This document shows positions 7,528-15,607 of a stretch of 22,871 bases of DNA, in pieces. This DNA comes from Lachnospiraceae bacterium (GTDB taxonomy: Bacteria > Bacillota_A > Clostridia > Lachnospirales > Lachnospiraceae). The notes beneath the pieces were generated by a model. It was not told the DNA's origin. It saw only the letters and a program-made list of their open reading frames with translations, and did not search any database. The translations under genes were made by a program, and so were the position numbers. Position 1 is the first letter of the stretch. Every line of letters begins with the position of its first letter. The stretch covers positions 1-22,871 of the forward strand of contig JAEEXJ010000051.1 of the NCBI GenBank assembly GCA_016291475.1, given 5' to 3'.

Positions 7528-10017
7528 TCAAGTTACGTGTTCGGCCAGGTATTTTTTGAGTACCGGCTCATAATTCCTGTACCTTTCGATCATTCCGTCA
7601 TGTATCTGCATGATCGTCTCTTCGCTTCCGGATCTTGCGGCTTTTTCAAGTTCCGCGCACATGGATGAAAGTTCCATGGCACCGATCTGTCTGGATGCGT
7701 TTTTGAGTCCGTGAACTTCGATGGCATAGTCAGCCCACTTTCTCGTGCGGTAGAGTTTTTCCAGTCTCTCTACCTTCTCGGGAATGGTACGTGTATACTC
7801 CGCAAGTACCGCATTGAACAGTTTCTCCGTACCGAGAAGTCTCATTGCTTCTTCTGTATCAAGATCCGCAAGAACACCGGATCCGGAGATTGTTTCCTCT
7901 TCGGGAGTATCCTTATCCGTATCGTTTTCTTCCTTCGAAGAGCCACCTTTAACTATCAGCCCCGGAGGAAGCCACTGTCTGATCTTGCTGACCAGAACTC
8001 TTAATTCAATGGGCTTTGCCACAAAATCATTCATGCCTTCGGAGAGGAACATTTCCTTTACTCCGTTTACCGCATTTGCGGTAAGGGCTATGATCGGAAC
8101 ATTGTCATAATCGGGATACATTCTCCTGATTATTCTGGTGGTCTCGACGCCGTCCATCTCGGGCATCATATGATCCATCAGTATCAGGTCGAAATGCGTC
8201 TCTTCTATCTTACGGATAGCTTCCTTGCCGCTGATAGCCGTCTCGGTCTTCATCTTAAGCGGCTCAAGAAGTCCTTCGGAAACGGTCAGATTGACCGAGT
8301 TGTCGTCTACAATAAGAACCTTTGCATCCGGTGCGGTAAACGTCACTTCATCCGCATGCTCCTCGGTCACGGTATAGTTGACCTTTTCGTGATTAAGGAT
8401 CATTGCCATATTCATTGCCGACAGAGGCTTCTTTACGACGAGAAGATTCGAAAGATCCGATTCTATCCTGTCAAAGAATCCCACAACGGCAACAGCACAT
8501 ATGTCGGGATTATTACGGAAGTATGCTTTCTTTTCTTCGGTGAGCAGTTCCTGCTCTATAAAAACAAAGAGCTTTCTTCCGGGATTTCTCTTACGGAATG
8601 TGTCGCACGCCATGGGCAGATCGGCATCAAGTGCAAGGTTCATTACCGATACACCGAGTTTGGCAGCATCCCAGGTGAATCCGTCCGAGAGATAAATATT
8701 CTCAAACAATCCTATGGCGAGAACTCCCGAAGGATTCTTTACGCTCATGCTGGGCGTCTTATCAACTACCTTCTGAGGCAGTTTAAAAGAAAACACCGAT
8801 CCCCTGCCGTATTCGGATTCGACATGTATCGTTCCGTTCATCAGATTTAGGAGATTCTTGGATATCGCAAGTCCGAGTCCGGAGCCCTCAACATCCCTGT
8901 TTCTCTTGGAATCAAGCTGCGAGAAAGATTCGAATATCTTACCGACATTCTCGGGCTTTATTCCTATTCCGGTATCTTCTACCGCTACGCTGAGCATTAT
9001 GTTATCACTGTCGATCCAGGTGAAATCAACTACAAAACGCACCTGTCCCGAACGGGTGAATTTAACCGCATTGTTTGCCAGATTTATAAGTATCTGGCGG
9101 ATCCTTACATTGTCGCCGTAGATCAGATGGGGCATATCCACGTTCATGTTAAGGATCAGTTCGATCTCTTTGTCCATCAGCCTTGTCATGATGATGTTAG
9201 CAACATCGTTAAACAGGCTCATAGGCTCATATTCTACCGGGCTTATATCCATCTTGCCCGATTCGATCTTCGAAAAATCAAGTATGTCGTTAATGATGGT
9301 AAGAAGCGCTCTTCCGGATGATTTGATCTGGTTGATATAGCTTCTGGCATTGTCGGGAATATCTTCCCTGAGTGCCATCTCCGCCATTCCGATAACGGCA
9401 TTCATGGGAGTCCTTATCTCATGGCTCATGTTGGCCAGAAAGTCGGACTTCATTTTGACGGCATGCTCCATTTCTACCTTAGCCCTGTCGGAGTTATATT
9501 TTCCGTAGGCGATATCGGACAAGACTCCCGATATGGTGTAGAGGAAATCCATGGCTTTTCCGACTTTGTCCTCGGATATCACGGGAACCTCGCAGATAGC
9601 TTTCCAGTATTCGTCCGGATCCACACCCAGCTGAACGGCATGCGCCTTGACCTTAGGCTCGTCCGGCTCCGAAGTAAGCGCCTGACCCCCGACAAAACAT
9701 CCTATCATCTCTCCGTTTATGATTATGGGGGCGGAAAAATCCACAAGCCCCGCATGGCATGTATAAAATGTAGGCTTACCCATGGAGTGGGTCATCATCG
9801 CACCGGTCTTGTCGGAATATTCGCACAGCTGGTTTCCCAGCGGGCATCCTCTGTTTAATTCGGTGCAAAAACGGCAGAAATTGGACCCTTCCGTAACAGC
9901 GGTTCCGTCGGCATTGGTGGTGAGCGCCGCAAGGCCCGTCATATCTGAAAAGGAGTCCTGGATCTTTTGCAGTATGTCCTTGTCTATGTAATCAGTCAGC
10001 TTGACTTCCGATGTCAT
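7528..10017 (-). CDS. PocR-domain hybrid histidine kinase (PocR-HisKA-HATPase-REC-HPt)
   Basis: This is an 829-residue phosphorelay kinase with no membrane span, so it is probably cytoplasmic. Residues 10-170 match a PocR ligand-sensing domain, with cysteines C48, C51, C58, C65 and C87. HisKA has H199 in FLANMSHEIRTP. The ATPase domain has NLANNAVKFT (about 313-322), DTGIGI (348-353) and GSGLGLAIS. Residues 430-545 look like a degenerate receiver: it keeps a Lys-Pro (K530-P531) but has no clear phospho-Asp. A true receiver follows with D571, D572, D615, T646 and K668. The HPt domain has H769 in HGLKNAS. All steps of a His-Asp-His relay are thus present, but no output regulator is adjacent. 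GAGGAGG precedes the ATG. The ligand is unknown. Confidence 0.93.
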   Translation of the reverse strand: MTSEVKLTDYIDKDILQKIQDSFSDMTGLAALTTNADGTAVTEGSNFCRFCTELNRGCPLGNQLCEYSDKTGAMMTHSMGKPTFYTCHAGLVDFSAPIIINGEMIGCFVGGQALTSEPDEPKVKAHAVQLGVDPDEYWKAICEVPVISEDKVGKAMDFLYTISGVLSDIAYGKYNSDRAKVEMEHAVKMKSDFLANMSHEIRTPMNAVIGMAEMALREDIPDNARSYINQIKSSGRALLTIINDILDFSKIESGKMDISPVEYEPMSLFNDVANIIMTRLMDKEIELILNMNVDMPHLIYGDNVRIRQILINLANNAVKFTRSGQVRFVVDFTWIDSDNIMLSVAVEDTGIGIKPENVGKIFESFSQLDSKRNRDVEGSGLGLAISKNLLNLMNGTIHVESEYGRGSVFSFKLPQKVVDKTPSMSVKNPSGVLAIGLFENIYLSDGFTWDAAKLGVSVMNLALDADLPMACDTFRKRNPGRKLFVFIEQELLTEEKKAYFRNNPDICAVAVVGFFDRIESDLSNLLVVKKPLSAMNMAMILNHEKVNYTVTEEHADEVTFTAPDAKVLIVDDNSVNLTVSEGLLEPLKMKTETAISGKEAIRKIEETHFDLILMDHMMPEMDGVETTRIIRRMYPDYDNVPIIALTANAVNGVKEMFLSEGMNDFVAKPIELRVLVSKIRQWLPPGLIVKGGSSKEENDTDKDTPEEETISGSGVLADLDTEEAMRLLGTEKLFNAVLAEYTRTIPEKVERLEKLYRTRKWADYAIEVHGLKNASRQIGAMELSSMCAELEKAARSGSEETIMQIHDGMIERYRNYEPVLKKYLAEHVT

Positions 10018-10098
10018 GAAACCTCCTCAAAAAGGCCATTTTTACATCAGTTTAAGTGCATGCGCGCCCGTCAGAGCACAAAGTAACTGCAAATACAT

Positions 10099-10127
10099 AT
10101 TTTACTACACTAAAGCAACTTTTTAAA
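10099..10127 (-). promoter_or_regulatory. Probable promoter of the hybrid kinase gene
   Basis: On the minus strand TTTAAA (10122-10127) is followed after 17 bp by TAAAAT (10099-10104), matching the -35 and -10 consensus at 4/6 and 5/6. It lies about 80 bp before the ATG, between the palindromic element and the gene. Confidence 0.5.
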
Positions 10128-10146
10128 CCATCTATTTGAAGAAAAA

Positions 10147-10390
10147 TGACAGTGGAGACACTTGATTTTTGTCATCTTTTGCCCAAAGAAAACGGTTCCT
10201 GCATTCCGCGGGTGGCGCGGATGCATGATTTTCGAGACTTCGGTGGTCTGCGGCATGAGTTAGAACTATCTTGGTTCTATGGCCGCCTGATCCCGAAAAG
10301 AGAGAAAATTATGCACCGCGACAGGACCCCAGGAATGCAGGACCGTTTATAGTGGTCATTGATGACAAAAATGAAGCGTCCCCGCTGTCA
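10147..10390. mobile_element. MITE-like 244-bp full-length imperfect palindrome
   Basis: The whole interval is an imperfect inverted repeat. The terminal 30 bases of each end match at 26 positions, starting TGACAG and ending in a shared ATTTTTGTCATC (10165-10176 with 10361-10372). Further inward, a block ending CCTGCATTCC pairs with its complement at about 10331-10347, and GCGG(A)TGCAT pairs with ATGCACCGC. The centre is a perfect six-pair hairpin, TAGAAC/GTTCTA (10261-10266, 10274-10279). It carries no gene. Length, lack of coding content and terminal inverted repeats suit a non-autonomous MITE, perhaps moved by an IS200/REP-type transposase (inference). The right end includes the stop codon of the gene at 10388. 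No target duplication is obvious. A structured RNA is the main alternative. Confidence 0.7.
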
Positions 10391-11383
10391 GTTTACTTTT
10401 CCGGCGTTTTCGGCGTCATAATAGGTCAATGCATACATAAACCTGTCACAGATGACCTGTTTGCCGGCTTCATTAAGGATCCGGCCATCGGTAAGGTATT
10501 CCCGGCCGTTTTCCATATTTACGCTCGAATAATAATTATCAACAAAGCTGATATCATAAGCTTCGGTGCAGAGCTTATATTGTCCCAATACATAATCCGA
10601 CAGATCTTCGCCCAAAAGATTCGGATGATCTTCACAGGGTTCCCACTCTCCTTCATCCGTCACGCGGAACATATAAGGAGCGGATAAAATGATGATCCTC
10701 GCACCGGGAGCTACTTTCTTAAAGAGTTCGACCGATGCGGAAAACGAACCGAGATAAGAACAAAAAGGATCGCTGTATTCTTTTTCATCAAGTCCTGTGG
10801 GGATATTCATAAGATAATCGCTGCCGTCATAACATAATACGATGACGTCCACATCCGAGATATCAAGATCCCCCAGCATCTTCATCACCATCTCACCGTT
10901 TTCCGGAAAAGCGTCCCCGAGAGCATCCTTAGCCTGAGATAATTGAGGATTATAATCCGCATCCATGCACGCTATACATGCCAGATAATAGAGGCTGAAA
11001 AGATTCATGGGGCTTTTTGTTATATCAAAAGCCGGCTCCTGCATACCAATACAGGAACCGGTTATCGCACAATTGATCACCTTAGCTCCGGAAGCTTCTT
11101 CAACCATCGCAGATAAACTGCCGTTTTCACCGCAGTCTACCGAAAAAGGATCGTTACCGAAAACCAGGATCACCTCTTCATTCTGACGTATGAGATTGTA
11201 TTCTTCGTCGGTCAGCGGCATGATGCTGTCATGACATTCATAATCCGCTACGCCGCTTTCAGAGCCGGATATTTCCCCAAGATCCACGATCCTGAACCAG
11301 CCCTTCAATCTGACTGTCACGAGTGCGAGTATCACTACCGCAGCAAGTGCGAAGCAGATATGGATGATCACTGATCTTTTCAT
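10388..11383 (-). CDS. Membrane-anchored SGNH-like protein with altered catalytic blocks
   Basis: The 331-residue protein has an N-terminal membrane anchor (about residues 5-25) and an extracytoplasmic domain with SGNH/GDSL spacing. Block I is ILVFGNDPFS, block II is VINCAITGS, block III is VIVLCYDGSDY, and block V is LTDGRILNEAGK. The catalytic residues differ from the family. The GDS position reads G-N-D (76-78), block III has G-S-D (187-189) instead of GxND, and block V has I302 where histidine is expected. It starts four bases after the map stop codon and has no good Shine-Dalgarno sequence, so translation is probably coupled to map. Its TGA stop is the first three bases of the palindromic element's right end. 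A structural or binding role at the envelope is possible; function unknown. Confidence 0.75.
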   Translation of the reverse strand: MKRSVIIHICFALAAVVILALVTVRLKGWFRIVDLGEISGSESGVADYECHDSIMPLTDEEYNLIRQNEEVILVFGNDPFSVDCGENGSLSAMVEEASGAKVINCAITGSCIGMQEPAFDITKSPMNLFSLYYLACIACMDADYNPQLSQAKDALGDAFPENGEMVMKMLGDLDISDVDVIVLCYDGSDYLMNIPTGLDEKEYSDPFCSYLGSFSASVELFKKVAPGARIIILSAPYMFRVTDEGEWEPCEDHPNLLGEDLSDYVLGQYKLCTEAYDISFVDNYYSSVNMENGREYLTDGRILNEAGKQVICDRFMYALTYYDAENAGKVN

Positions 11384-11387
11384 AGGT

Positions 11388-12323
11388 TTACCAGCTTAGA
11401 ACTTCGTTGCCGTCCTCTGTTATGAGCACCATCAGCTCCCACTGAGCGGAAGGCTGACCGTCCTTGGTGGATACTTCCCAACCGTTTGATTTGTCGGTCA
11501 CAATGTCTTCTTTTCCCATGTTTACCATGGGTTCTATCGTAAAGATCATTCCGGGGACAAGGAGCATTTCCGTACCCTTCTTGGAATGGTATCCTACCCA
11601 GGGATCTTCATGGAATTCAAGTCCTACACCGTGTCCGCCGATCTCTCTTACAATGGTATATCCGTTATCATAGCAATAATCGTGAACTGCCTGTCCGACA
11701 TCACCCAGGTATCCCCAGGGCTTGGCGTATTTGAGGCCTTCATAGCAGGCTTCTTTGGTGATCTGCACAAGGCGCTTCTTTTCCTCGGAAACCTCACCTA
11801 TACAGAACATTCTCGATGAATCGGAAAAGAAACCGTTCAGGATTGTTGAGCAGTCGACATTTACTATATCGCCGCTCTTTAAGATAACCTTGTCCGAAGG
11901 GAATCCGTGACATACCTGCTCATTGACGGATGTACATACGGAATAAGGATATCCTTCGTAGTTTAAAGGTGCGGGGATCGCACCGGCTTCAATGCTCATA
12001 TCATAGACGATCTTGTCGATCTCCGATGTGGGCATACCCTCGTGGATCTCCTTTTCGATACGGTCAAGGATCGCTATGTTTATTGCTGCAGATTCCTTGA
12101 TCTTCTCGATCTGTTCCGGCGTTTTGAGAATGCTGTGATCGGGTACTATCTTTCCCATCAGGGCATACTTTTTGAGCTTATCGTCAAATGCTGCATGGCA
12201 GGCCTTGTATTTCTTACCGCTTCCGCACCAGCAGGGATCGTTCCTGCCCATTTTCCGAACTACTTCCTCGGAATGCTTGGCCATTTCGGGGCATAATGCT
12301 TCATAATGTTCTCTGTTAGTCAT
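11388..12323 (-). CDS. map: Methionine aminopeptidase type I with SEC-C motif
   Basis: The 311-residue enzyme removes the initiator methionine from new proteins in the cytoplasm. An N-terminal SEC-C zinc motif, GRNDPCWCGSGKKYKACH, gives ligands C31, C33, C42 and H43 and probably docks to the ribosome region. The catalytic domain (about 60-311) keeps H139, D157, D168, H231 in GGHGVG, E264 in FTIEPM and E296 in SAQWE. The reading frame can extend to a GTG at 12338, but AAGGAG sits six bases before the ATG at 12323. The promoter just upstream would also leave that GTG at the very 5' end, so the ATG is used. The SGNH-like gene follows at four bases. Confidence 0.95.
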   Translation of the reverse strand: MTNREHYEALCPEMAKHSEEVVRKMGRNDPCWCGSGKKYKACHAAFDDKLKKYALMGKIVPDHSILKTPEQIEKIKESAAINIAILDRIEKEIHEGMPTSEIDKIVYDMSIEAGAIPAPLNYEGYPYSVCTSVNEQVCHGFPSDKVILKSGDIVNVDCSTILNGFFSDSSRMFCIGEVSEEKKRLVQITKEACYEGLKYAKPWGYLGDVGQAVHDYCYDNGYTIVREIGGHGVGLEFHEDPWVGYHSKKGTEMLLVPGMIFTIEPMVNMGKEDIVTDKSNGWEVSTKDGQPSAQWELMVLITEDGNEVLSW

Positions 12324-12348
12324 AACTATCTCCTTCACAAACTACGTT

Positions 12349-12357
12349 ATTATAACA
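12349..12357 (-). promoter_or_regulatory. Extended -10 promoter of map
   Basis: The minus strand reads TGTTATAAT (12357-12349), a perfect TATAAT with the TGn extension. The -35 region is poor, as is common for extended -10 promoters. The predicted transcript starts near 12342, about 20 bases before the map ATG. Confidence 0.65.
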
Positions 12358-12379
12358 TAATTTGATCTTGATGTTTCCG

Positions 12380-12425
12380 AAAAATAAAACAGGGTGACGA
12401 GTCCGCAAAAGCCTGTCCCCTGTTT
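12380..12425 (-). terminator. Terminator of the PH-like/membrane gene cluster
   Basis: AAACAGGG (12387-12394) plus GAC (12396-12398) pair with GTCCCCTGTTT (12415-12425) with one bulged base. On the minus strand the stem runs into TTTTATTTTT. It begins three bases after the stop of the gene at 12428. The stem contains the ACAGGGGAC motif that resembles the ends of the palindromic element at 10147-10390. Confidence 0.8.
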
Positions 12426-12427
12426 GG

Positions 12428-13081
12428 TTATAAGACTGCATCAGCCAGGTCATTTATCATATCCGTAATAGTATTTTCGAATGCTTCCTCATCGAAGCAT
12501 TCCATCGTAAGCGCGTATTCCCAATGATGCTTTTGAGAATCATACAAAACAGGACCGTAGAACATATCCACAGATTCAAATGATTCGGGAAAATCCGGAT
12601 CATCCATGTATTTGGCTTTATCGGGAAGCGCTGCCGGAAAACCACCCTGATTAAGAGTCAGATATGCCTTAGAGTAACCTGTTTTCTTTTCAACAAATTC
12701 TGTCCTTAACTCGTAATCTGCGCCGAGTCTTTCTCTTAAAATCTCGTTTGCGCGTTTTTTCATACAATCCAATGTGTGCTGTACAGTCTCACGCGCCTTT
12801 TCAATCGGAGCAGTAGTAATAAGATCGAGGGCAAGTATATTTTCCTCGCTGTAGGCAATGTTATATTCTTCGATGCGGTCATAGATGAAATATAAACTTT
12901 CATCAAGATCACCTTCCACAAATTCAATCCTGCCCATATATTTATAGGTCTCACCGCTTTTTGTAATAAAATCGGTGTGCATGTCCTGTTTTGCGATGCC
13001 TGCAATTTCCGAAAAAGGAACATTTACAGTCTTAAAAAGACTCTTGGCAATAATTCCTTCCCCGGTAAGTTTAATATCCAT
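12428..13081 (-). CDS. Uncharacterised PH-like domain protein
   Basis: I do not recognise this 217-residue protein by name. Its first 75 residues have the pattern of bacterial PH-like domains: GEGIIAKSLFKTVNVPFSEIAGI, then a strand pair DFITKSGETYKYMG, then a helix (ESLYFIYDRIEEYNI). The rest is acidic, with the helix-like ARETVQHTLDCMKKRANEIL and a C-terminal Asp/Glu-rich helix. No signal peptide or membrane span is seen. The longest frame begins at a TTG (13099), but GGAGGAG six bases before the ATG at 13081 decides the start. It is the last gene of a four-gene operon and is followed by a terminator. It may act at the inner face of the membrane with its neighbours (inference). Confidence 0.72.
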   Translation of the reverse strand: MDIKLTGEGIIAKSLFKTVNVPFSEIAGIAKQDMHTDFITKSGETYKYMGRIEFVEGDLDESLYFIYDRIEEYNIAYSEENILALDLITTAPIEKARETVQHTLDCMKKRANEILRERLGADYELRTEFVEKKTGYSKAYLTLNQGGFPAALPDKAKYMDDPDFPESFESVDMFYGPVLYDSQKHHWEYALTMECFDEEAFENTITDMINDLADAVL

Positions 13082-13099
13082 GCCTGTCTCCTCCGGCAA

Positions 13100-13480
13100 C
13101 TAATCAAACAAATAACCAATTATTCCGATCAGCAGAAAGATCACAGGAAGTGCATCCAGAATAAATCCTATTATGAGAGGTAATTTTTTCCTCGTATGTT
13201 TTTCAAGCGCTAAGCATCCGTTGTATATAGAAGCTATCCAAGCTGCAATTCCGCCTATTATCGTCAAAAACAAGGGATACATGATGATCGAATAAAGCAG
13301 ACATTTTATCGCCCGTTCATCAGACCTAATACGCTCTGTCTCGAGAGTATCAAATGTCCCTCTGGCAATCAGCATTTCGGATATGGAAGGATAAACCACG
13401 CCGTTAAAAGTGCGTGTTCTTATATCTGCCTGCTGCCTTTCATCTTCTGTTACAATTTCATCACGTTCGATATCATTCAT
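13100..13480 (-). CDS. Small two-helix membrane protein, unknown function
   Basis: The 126-residue protein has a charged, soluble N terminus of about 55 residues and then two membrane segments (about 57-88 and 101-123). A short basic loop, LEKHTRKKL, lies between them. This helix-loop-helix plan resembles the 85-residue neighbour at 14180-14437. The ATG at 13480 comes one base after the stop of the upstream gene (TAATATG), indicating translational coupling. The longer frame would need a TTG at 13498 without a good ribosome binding site. No family name is offered. Confidence 0.65.
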   Translation of the reverse strand: MNDIERDEIVTEDERQQADIRTRTFNGVVYPSISEMLIARGTFDTLETERIRSDERAIKCLLYSIIMYPLFLTIIGGIAAWIASIYNGCLALEKHTRKKLPLIIGFILDALPVIFLLIGIIGYLFD

Positions 13481-13481
13481 A

Positions 13482-14132
13482 TTACGGTCTTCTGTCAAAT
13501 GCGCTGAAACTTATAGTGCCTTTTTCGAGCTTAACTCCACGGGCCAATAAATAATCATACAAGCCCGGGATATAATAATCGTAAAAAACATGCGAATACT
13601 TTTCTTCATAAATATTCAGCATATGTTCTTCCCGGATAGTTCCCGCATCATAATTTGAATACATAATGAGTTTTTGCGGTCCGCCCAGCTCCATGCGCCC
13701 GGAAGCAGGATCGTACTTTGCATTCTTGATCGTTTTAAGATCAAAAACCTGCTCCGATGCCCTGTCGCCGGCTACTCTTTGCAGGTATCCTCCGGAAACG
13801 GAAAACCGCAAAACCTGATGCAATTTACCGTCTTTAACATAAAGAATCTCGTTAAGTCTGTCCATAATGTGACGGCTTGTAAAATTTCCGACAAGCGATA
13901 ACAGGATCACTCCGGTTATGAGTAAAAAAGAACATGCGAAGGGAAGTATAAACTCCGATAGAAAACTATGATCGTAAAATTGTAATAAAAATGCGAATCC
14001 CACAAAGGATAAAATGATAAAAATGCTTCCCGATATAAGAAGCGGTCTCCATTTCTTTTCCCTGAACACACGTCTCAGAACAGCTCTTTTCTTTGATTGC
14101 CTGGTAATTACAAATTGAAAGTCTTCGTTCAT
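13482..14132 (-). CDS. Two-helix membrane protein with C-terminal PH-like domain
   Basis: The 216-residue protein has a basic N terminus, two membrane spans (about 30-51 and 60-82) and a C-terminal domain of about 130 residues. That domain looks PH-like/YcxB-like: VFDLKTIKNAKYDPASGRMEL, then strands, then a final helix YIPGLYDYLLARGVKL. Such proteins place a small beta barrel at the membrane; no substrate is implied. The start ATG has only a weak ribosome binding site. It lies 47 bp after the 85-residue gene, and its stop is one base from the next start. Function unknown. Confidence 0.65.
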   Translation of the reverse strand: MNEDFQFVITRQSKKRAVLRRVFREKKWRPLLISGSIFIILSFVGFAFLLQFYDHSFLSEFILPFACSFLLITGVILLSLVGNFTSRHIMDRLNEILYVKDGKLHQVLRFSVSGGYLQRVAGDRASEQVFDLKTIKNAKYDPASGRMELGGPQKLIMYSNYDAGTIREEHMLNIYEEKYSHVFYDYYIPGLYDYLLARGVKLEKGTISFSAFDRRP

Positions 14133-14179
14133 CTTAGTACCGGATCCAATCTCATCAGCAAAATCTGCTTTAAGTCTGC

Positions 14180-14437
14180 TTACTCAACGAATGAATAAAT
14201 CAAAAGAATACAGAAAGATAATCCCGAGATTATAAAAGTTGCCACCGCAAGCTTCCTGTGAGAGGATTTAAGTCCCTGAGAAGCAAAATAGAGATTAAGC
14301 AAAAAAAGGATTAATCCTACGGGAAATCCAAAACATGATAAAGCAAAAGAAATGATCGAAATTACAAAACCGATCACGCAGAGGATGTTATTCCTTGCGT
14401 CATCTTCAGAAACGAACCAATTTCTGTCTATATCCAT
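14180..14437 (-). CDS. Small DUF4190-like two-helix membrane protein
   Basis: The 85-residue protein has a short acidic N terminus followed by a hydrophobic region (about 17-50), a basic loop GLKSSHRKLA and a second span (about 62-82). It closely parallels the C-terminal part of the protein at 15608-16270. Both have L-C-x-IGF near the start, YFA-x-x-GLK-[ST]-S-x-R in the loop and A-x-x-TFI-x-x-G-x-S in the second helix. The domain type resembles DUF4190 (from memory). It appears to be the first gene of the operon 14437-12428. The start has a GGGG-containing weak ribosome binding site. Confidence 0.65.
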   Translation of the reverse strand: MDIDRNWFVSEDDARNNILCVIGFVISIISFALSCFGFPVGLILFLLNLYFASQGLKSSHRKLAVATFIISGLSFCILLIYSFVE

Positions 14438-14489
14438 ATATACCCCGATGCCGGAAACCGGCGAACCCCAAAACTAATACCCAAAGAGC

Positions 14490-14500
14490 ATTATATTATA
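14490..14500 (-). promoter_or_regulatory. Candidate promoter of the small membrane-protein operon
   Basis: The minus strand has two overlapping TATAAT boxes (TATAATATAAT, 14500-14490), about 53-63 bp before the ATG at 14437. The -35 region is weak (TTAAAG with a 16-bp spacer to the second box). The rest of 14438-14609 is AT-rich with no gene or clear terminator. Confidence 0.45.
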
Positions 14501-14609
14501 GGTACAGGGCACTTTAATATTATCGATATATATGAATAATCACGCTTTTTTTGTACGTATCGCACAATCGCTTTATTCCAAAGGTTTTCTTTTACAGGTA
14601 AGGTTTCTA

Positions 14610-15449
14610 TCAATACAGTTGGGAGTAGTAGCCCCACATATGGGTCTCCGGAGGTTCGCCTTCTCCGTGATACTCGGGATAAACGAATATCACGTCTCCC
14701 TTCTTAACTTCATACTCTTCAAGGCTTGTTTCGGGCAATGTTTGAAGTATGAACGACTCCTTACTTTCAGCGGAGTCTCCGGAGCGGATATAGACATACC
14801 AGTCCAGGTCCTCACAGTTCTCACCACCGAATAACATTGTTCCGTCATACCTGCATTCGTATTTATAGCCGGTGTTTTTGGCCTCGTTGTATTCTGCGAC
14901 GAACAGGTCCGGAGTGTCCGGATCGGCAAGGTATTGGAAAACGTTGAATACCGGAATGACTTCGATCTTAATATCGTATTTACCGTAGATATCGACAATC
15001 TCCTTCAGCTTATCGTCATCGATATTGTCAGTGTAATAAAGACTGTTTCGTTCGCCATCCTCATCATAGAAGTTAAAGCTGTAGGAATCCTGTTCGCACC
15101 CGCCGTAATCATAAACTCCGTTCATATCACTCAGCATCCAGTTTCTGCAGAACTCGTATATGGTGAAATAGTCTTCCTTTTCCAGGGGTGCAGTTGATGT
15201 GAACTCTCCCGAGAGGTTATAGGATGTAAACCCTTCTATGGTGCCGTCATAGTAAACGGTAAAACCGCTTCCCTCCCAATAATCATCCCTTCCGGAAACA
15301 AGACCGTTACTGTAACGGCCATAGGAAAACATAGGGCCGTCAAGAGTGATGAGCCTTTCGTATTCCTCTTCCGTGAGGGTATATTCATGCGGTCTTCCGC
15401 ATCCGGTCATGACCAGAAGCGCGGCAATGATGATAAGCAATTTTTTCAT
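14610..15449 (-). CDS. Lipoprotein of unknown function
   Basis: The 279-residue protein starts with a lipoprotein signal: MKKLL, a hydrophobic core, and the lipobox VMTGC with lipidated C17. The mature part is acidic and rich in Tyr and Asp/Glu, with repeated aromatic-glycine turns and no motif I recognise. It should be anchored on the outer face of the cytoplasmic membrane. The ATG has GGGAGA six bases upstream. Its own promoter is visible at 15487-15515, right after the terminator of the preceding gene, so it is probably a separate transcription unit. No terminator is seen before the next gene. Confidence 0.85.
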   Translation of the reverse strand: MKKLLIIIAALLVMTGCGRPHEYTLTEEEYERLITLDGPMFSYGRYSNGLVSGRDDYWEGSGFTVYYDGTIEGFTSYNLSGEFTSTAPLEKEDYFTIYEFCRNWMLSDMNGVYDYGGCEQDSYSFNFYDEDGERNSLYYTDNIDDDKLKEIVDIYGKYDIKIEVIPVFNVFQYLADPDTPDLFVAEYNEAKNTGYKYECRYDGTMLFGGENCEDLDWYVYIRSGDSAESKESFILQTLPETSLEEYEVKKGDVIFVYPEYHGEGEPPETHMWGYYSQLY

Positions 15450-15486
15450 AATGTTCTCCCACAGGAAAGCTCCCAGTTTCCTTTCA

Positions 15487-15515
15487 ATTATACAGACGAA
15501 TCCCGGGCCTGGAAA
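15487..15515 (-). promoter_or_regulatory. Promoter of the lipoprotein gene
   Basis: TTTCCA (15510-15515) and a perfect TATAAT (15487-15492) are separated by 17 bp on the minus strand, 38 bp before the lipoprotein ATG and just downstream of a terminator. Confidence 0.6.
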
Positions 15516-15519
15516 GTCA

Positions 15520-15558
15520 CAAAAAAACAGGGATGAGCCTAATTATACTCATCCCCGT
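15520..15558 (-). terminator. Rho-independent terminator after the DUF4190-like gene
   Basis: An 11-pair stem (15527-15537 with 15548-15558, one G-U pair) with a 10-base loop is followed on the minus strand by a run of U (15520-15527). It ends leftward transcription from the gene at 15608-16270. Confidence 0.88.
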
Positions 15559-15607
15559 ATCATATGCTTAATCCGTTATCAAATCAGATTATTCCGGACA
15601 CGGATTA

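Noticed and set aside
8170..8850. Long plus-strand open frame (226 codons) opposite the hybrid kinase
   Set aside because: It is antisense to well-conserved HATPase and receiver coding sequence, its translation has no recognisable domain, and no ribosome binding site stands out; a shadow frame.
10271..10687. Plus-strand open frame of 138 codons across the palindrome and the SGNH-like gene
   Set aside because: It crosses an element boundary and runs antisense to a recognisable coding sequence, with no matching protein pattern.
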